22,801 nucleotides of DNA from a virus: positions 1 to 22,801 of the IMG/VR virus record IMGVR_UViG_3300046657_000041; one strand, 5' to 3'. Below are positions 20,971 to 22,801 of the stretch, piece by piece; the stretch's first letter is position 1; each line of letters opens with the position of its first letter. The notes below the pieces were generated by a model. The model made no database searches. It was not told the DNA's origin and worked only from the letters and a program-made list of their open reading frames with translations. The position numbers and the translations under genes are program-made.

Positions 20971-21000
20971 TTGTCGCCCGCTCGAGCGCGGCGGTAGGGT
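20971..21000 (+). promoter_or_regulatory. Sigma-70-like promoter for the secreted-protein gene
   Basis: TTGTCG (20971-20976), an 18-base spacer and TAGGGT (20995-21000) make a credible promoter, and the hexamer ends seven bases before ATG 21008, implying a leaderless transcript or a very short leader. AGGG within the hexamer could also serve as a ribosome site if transcription starts further upstream. Confidence 0.6.
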
Positions 21001-21007
21001 TCGGCGC

Positions 21008-21430
21008 ATGCGCGTCCTGGTGCCGGCCCTGTTCCTCTGCAGCTGCGTGGCGGGAGCTCACGCCGACACGTTCGTGAAGAAGAACTTCGGCTTCGCGGGC
21101 GACCGCGAGCTGACCCTCGTCGGCCCGCCGGGCGACAGGCAGGCGCTCCGGCTCGAGCTGCAGAAGCTCGGGTTCCGCGTGCTCGAGGTCGACCAGCTGC
21201 CCGACGCGACCACGCGCTACGCCGCGGACATCGCCGGCGTGTGCAACTTCGGCTTGGTGGCCCTGAGCGGCACCGACGCCGAGCTGCACGTCTTCGTCGT
21301 GAAGATGGAGAACCGCGAGCGCGTGCTCTCCGTGCGCCTGGCGAATCGCGACTCGTGCCCCGATGCGTTCTTCACCGAGGCGGCCACGGCGATCGCCCGG
21401 TACTGGCCGGAGCAGCTCGCCGCTCAGTAG
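21008..21430 (+). CDS. Secreted protein with own promoter (moron-like), 140 aa
   Basis: The N-terminus MRVLVPALFLCSCVAGAHA is a short signal peptide: one Arg, a hydrophobic core, and A-H-A before D20 as a type I cleavage site; the cysteines at 11 and 13 do not form a standard lipobox. The mature part (about 121 residues) has mixed strand-helix pattern (ELTLVGPPGDRQALRLELQKLGFRVLEV, ELHVFVVKMENRERVLSVRLA) and two cysteines, C79 and C117, that could form a disulfide. It stands alone between the late operon and an opposing gene and ends seven bases inside that gene's 3' end. This is the layout of a lysogenic-conversion or exclusion gene, but no family is recognised. Confidence 0.75.
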   Translation: MRVLVPALFLCSCVAGAHADTFVKKNFGFAGDRELTLVGPPGDRQALRLELQKLGFRVLEVDQLPDATTRYAADIAGVCNFGLVALSGTDAELHVFVVKMENRERVLSVRLANRDSCPDAFFTEAATAIARYWPEQLAAQ

Positions 21431-22801
21431 GGGCCGGCGCCGACGTCCTCGCCCGACAAGACGTCCTGCGCCATCGTGGCGGGGTTCGCCGCGGGGTTCT
21501 CGAGCTTCTGCCCGTAGAAGAGCCCGCCGGCGACGTCGAGGGCCCCGCGCGGGTGCACGCGGCCGTTGTGCAGGTCGAGCAGGTAGCCGACGCCCTTCAT
21601 CACGGCGGCCGTCGGCAGGCCGGTCGCAAGCCCGCCGGCGCCGATGCCCGCGCGCAGCTTCTGGTCGGCCTCGGCGTCGTCGCTCGTCGCGCGCTGCAGC
21701 AGGTTGAAGATGCTCTGCACCATGCCGCTGATGGAGTTGTTGCGCGGCTCCCGCTTCCTGCCGCCGGCGACGGCCCACCAGGTCGCCTCGGCGAGCTCGC
21801 CGACGACGGGCAGCTGGCCGGTGACGCCGGTCACCGTCTTGCGCGCGAACCACTGCGGCCAGCTCTCGTCCTTCTCCTTGCCCTGCCCGCGCGCGAGCGA
21901 GCCGAGAATCGCGTAGGCGAAGACGTAGCCGAGCACGAGCCCGCCCATCGTCGCGACGGCCTGCGCGTTCTTCCCGGCGAGCACGTCGCGGCCGGTGCGG
22001 GTGCGCGTCACGTTGTAGGCCGTGTTCCAGAAGCGGAAGAACACGAGCATTGCGGAGAGCACGCCGCGATCGCGCATCACCTTCGAGCTGTCGACCACGT
22101 GCCCCGAGGGCATCAGCAGCCGCACCGCGGCCTCGGCCTCCTCGATGGCGCGCAGCTCGTCGACGCCGCCGGCGAGCGCCTGGCGCTTCGCTGCGATGTA
22201 GATGGCGGCCGAGACCTGCCGGTCGACGATCTCCTGCATGATGAACGCGTTGTCTTTGATGAACGCGTTCGCCACCCGGGCCATGGGCGGCAACCTCGAG
22301 GTGAGCTGCGAGAGGTTCGAGGCGAGCTCGCGCGCGAGGCCCTTCTTGCGCGAGAGCAGCTCGCCCTCCCCCGGCTTCCCGCGAGCTCGGCCGGCGTCGA
22401 GCTCGGCCTCGTTGACCGCCTCGATCGGGCTCGCCATCACCGCGGCGACGCCGGCGGCGAGGTGATCCGGCCGGAGCTTCGCCCCGGGCATCGCCCCGAG
22501 CACACCGGTGACAGCGTCCTCGAGCGCGTTCGGGCCCGAGAAGCCCAGCACGTTCGTGCTCATGAACCCGCGCAGCACCGACATGGCCGAGACCGCCCAC
22601 GCGACGCCCTCGGTCCCCCGCTGCTGGCCGACGTCGATCAGGTAGTCGTCGAACAGCTTCGCGCGCTCGGCGCCGAGCCGCTGCACGAGGGCCTGCTGCA
22701 TCTTCTCGTTGCGCACGAGCAGGGCCACGGAGCGGAGCGGAATGCGGAACGCGATGTCGTGCGCCACCTGCGCGATGTGCTTCTGCACGATGCCCGGGTC
22801 G
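21424..22801 (-). CDS. C-terminal part of a large polyvalent/internal virion protein (partial)
   Basis: The minus-strand frame is open from the window edge (22801) to TGA at 21426-21424, so the N-terminal part lies outside; GTG at 22788 is only an internal codon. At least 458 residues are visible. The sequence (HIAQVAHDIAF, LRSVALLVRNEKMQQALVQRLGAE, VLRGFMSTNVLGFSG, NAFIKDNAFIMQEIVDRQVSAAIYIA, VFFRFWNTAYNVTRTR) follows the C-terminal region of very large phage proteins with LPD-type domains (LPD38-like), which travel in the virion and often help DNA entry. The segment around GLVLGYVFAYAILGSLA is a probable membrane helix, with further hydrophobic stretches later. It faces the rest of the cluster and its 3' end overlaps the secreted-protein gene by seven bases. 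Confidence 0.7.
   Translation of the reverse strand, partial: DPGIVQKHIAQVAHDIAFRIPLRSVALLVRNEKMQQALVQRLGAERAKLFDDYLIDVGQQRGTEGVAWAVSAMSVLRGFMSTNVLGFSGPNALEDAVTGVLGAMPGAKLRPDHLAAGVAAVMASPIEAVNEAELDAGRARGKPGEGELLSRKKGLARELASNLSQLTSRLPPMARVANAFIKDNAFIMQEIVDRQVSAAIYIAAKRQALAGGVDELRAIEEAEAAVRLLMPSGHVVDSSKVMRDRGVLSAMLVFFRFWNTAYNVTRTRTGRDVLAGKNAQAVATMGGLVLGYVFAYAILGSLARGQGKEKDESWPQWFARKTVTGVTGQLPVVGELAEATWWAVAGGRKREPRNNSISGMVQSIFNLLQRATSDDAEADQKLRAGIGAGGLATGLPTAAVMKGVGYLLDLHNGRVHPRGALDVAGGLFYGQKLENPAANPATMAQDVLSGEDVGAGPY

Noticed and set aside
20945-22600. 551-codon minus-strand frame overlapping the polyvalent protein gene
   Set aside because: Arg/Gly/Ala-rich nonsense-like sequence; another minus-strand frame here has real domain-like sequence.

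Overview
This window is a stretch of a GC-rich, short-tailed (podovirus-like) phage or prophage genome. The evidence is a co-oriented chain of packaging, portal and capsid genes with no tail-sheath, tail-tube or tape-measure genes: small and large terminase, a head-to-tail connecting portal of the T7 gp8 type, a Bbp19-like protein, a scaffold-like protein, a major capsid protein, a Bbp16-type cement protein, a T7 gp11-like tubular protein and a gp12-like nozzle protein. By eye the GC content is well above 60 percent, with strong GC at third codon positions. No host is shown directly. Three isolated genes have a TANNNT -10-like hexamer 6-8 bases before the ATG, a layout common in high-GC bacteria including myxobacteria; a myxobacterial host is only a weak inference. 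No integrase, lysis gene, tRNA, rRNA or CRISPR array was seen.

Layout. (1) 1-4432: early/replication operon of nine genes whose start and stop codons overlap. It holds a gene cut by the window edge, a DnaB-like helicase, a DUF6197-like protein, a zinc-ribbon/DUF3820 protein, a RusA-like resolvase, small unknowns and a Dam-like adenine methyltransferase with an altered catalytic motif. (2) 4551-7663: accessory early genes, mostly small Cys/His-rich proteins, plus a GroES-like co-chaperonin. This block has three irregularities: a 10-C run that seems to break a frame at 6140-6149, a long out-of-phase overlap at 6876-7099, and a gene whose only plausible start is ATC at 7226. (3) 7702-12140: terminases, a GNAT-like protein, a small conserved protein and the portal. 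(4) 12162-13904: a small Cys protein, a protein with a duplicated zinc-ribbon-like motif, and a 459-base non-coding segment full of palindromes and four TCTAGACC repeats. (5) 13905-20958: head and tail genes ending in a DUF2833/GNAT-like gene. (6) 21008-21430: a secreted-protein gene with its own promoter (moron-like). (7) 21424-22801, minus strand: the C-terminal part of a large polyvalent/internal virion protein, converging on the rest.

How the genes work together: the helicase and resolvase serve replication and recombination, the methyltransferase probably modifies phage DNA, the terminases package it through the portal, and the GroES-like protein could adapt host GroEL to capsid folding. 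Most early genes are translationally coupled by GTGA/ATGA overlaps. Genes with a real gap before them often carry a near-identical leader (GCAGCAC..GGAGA.CCGCA-ATG).
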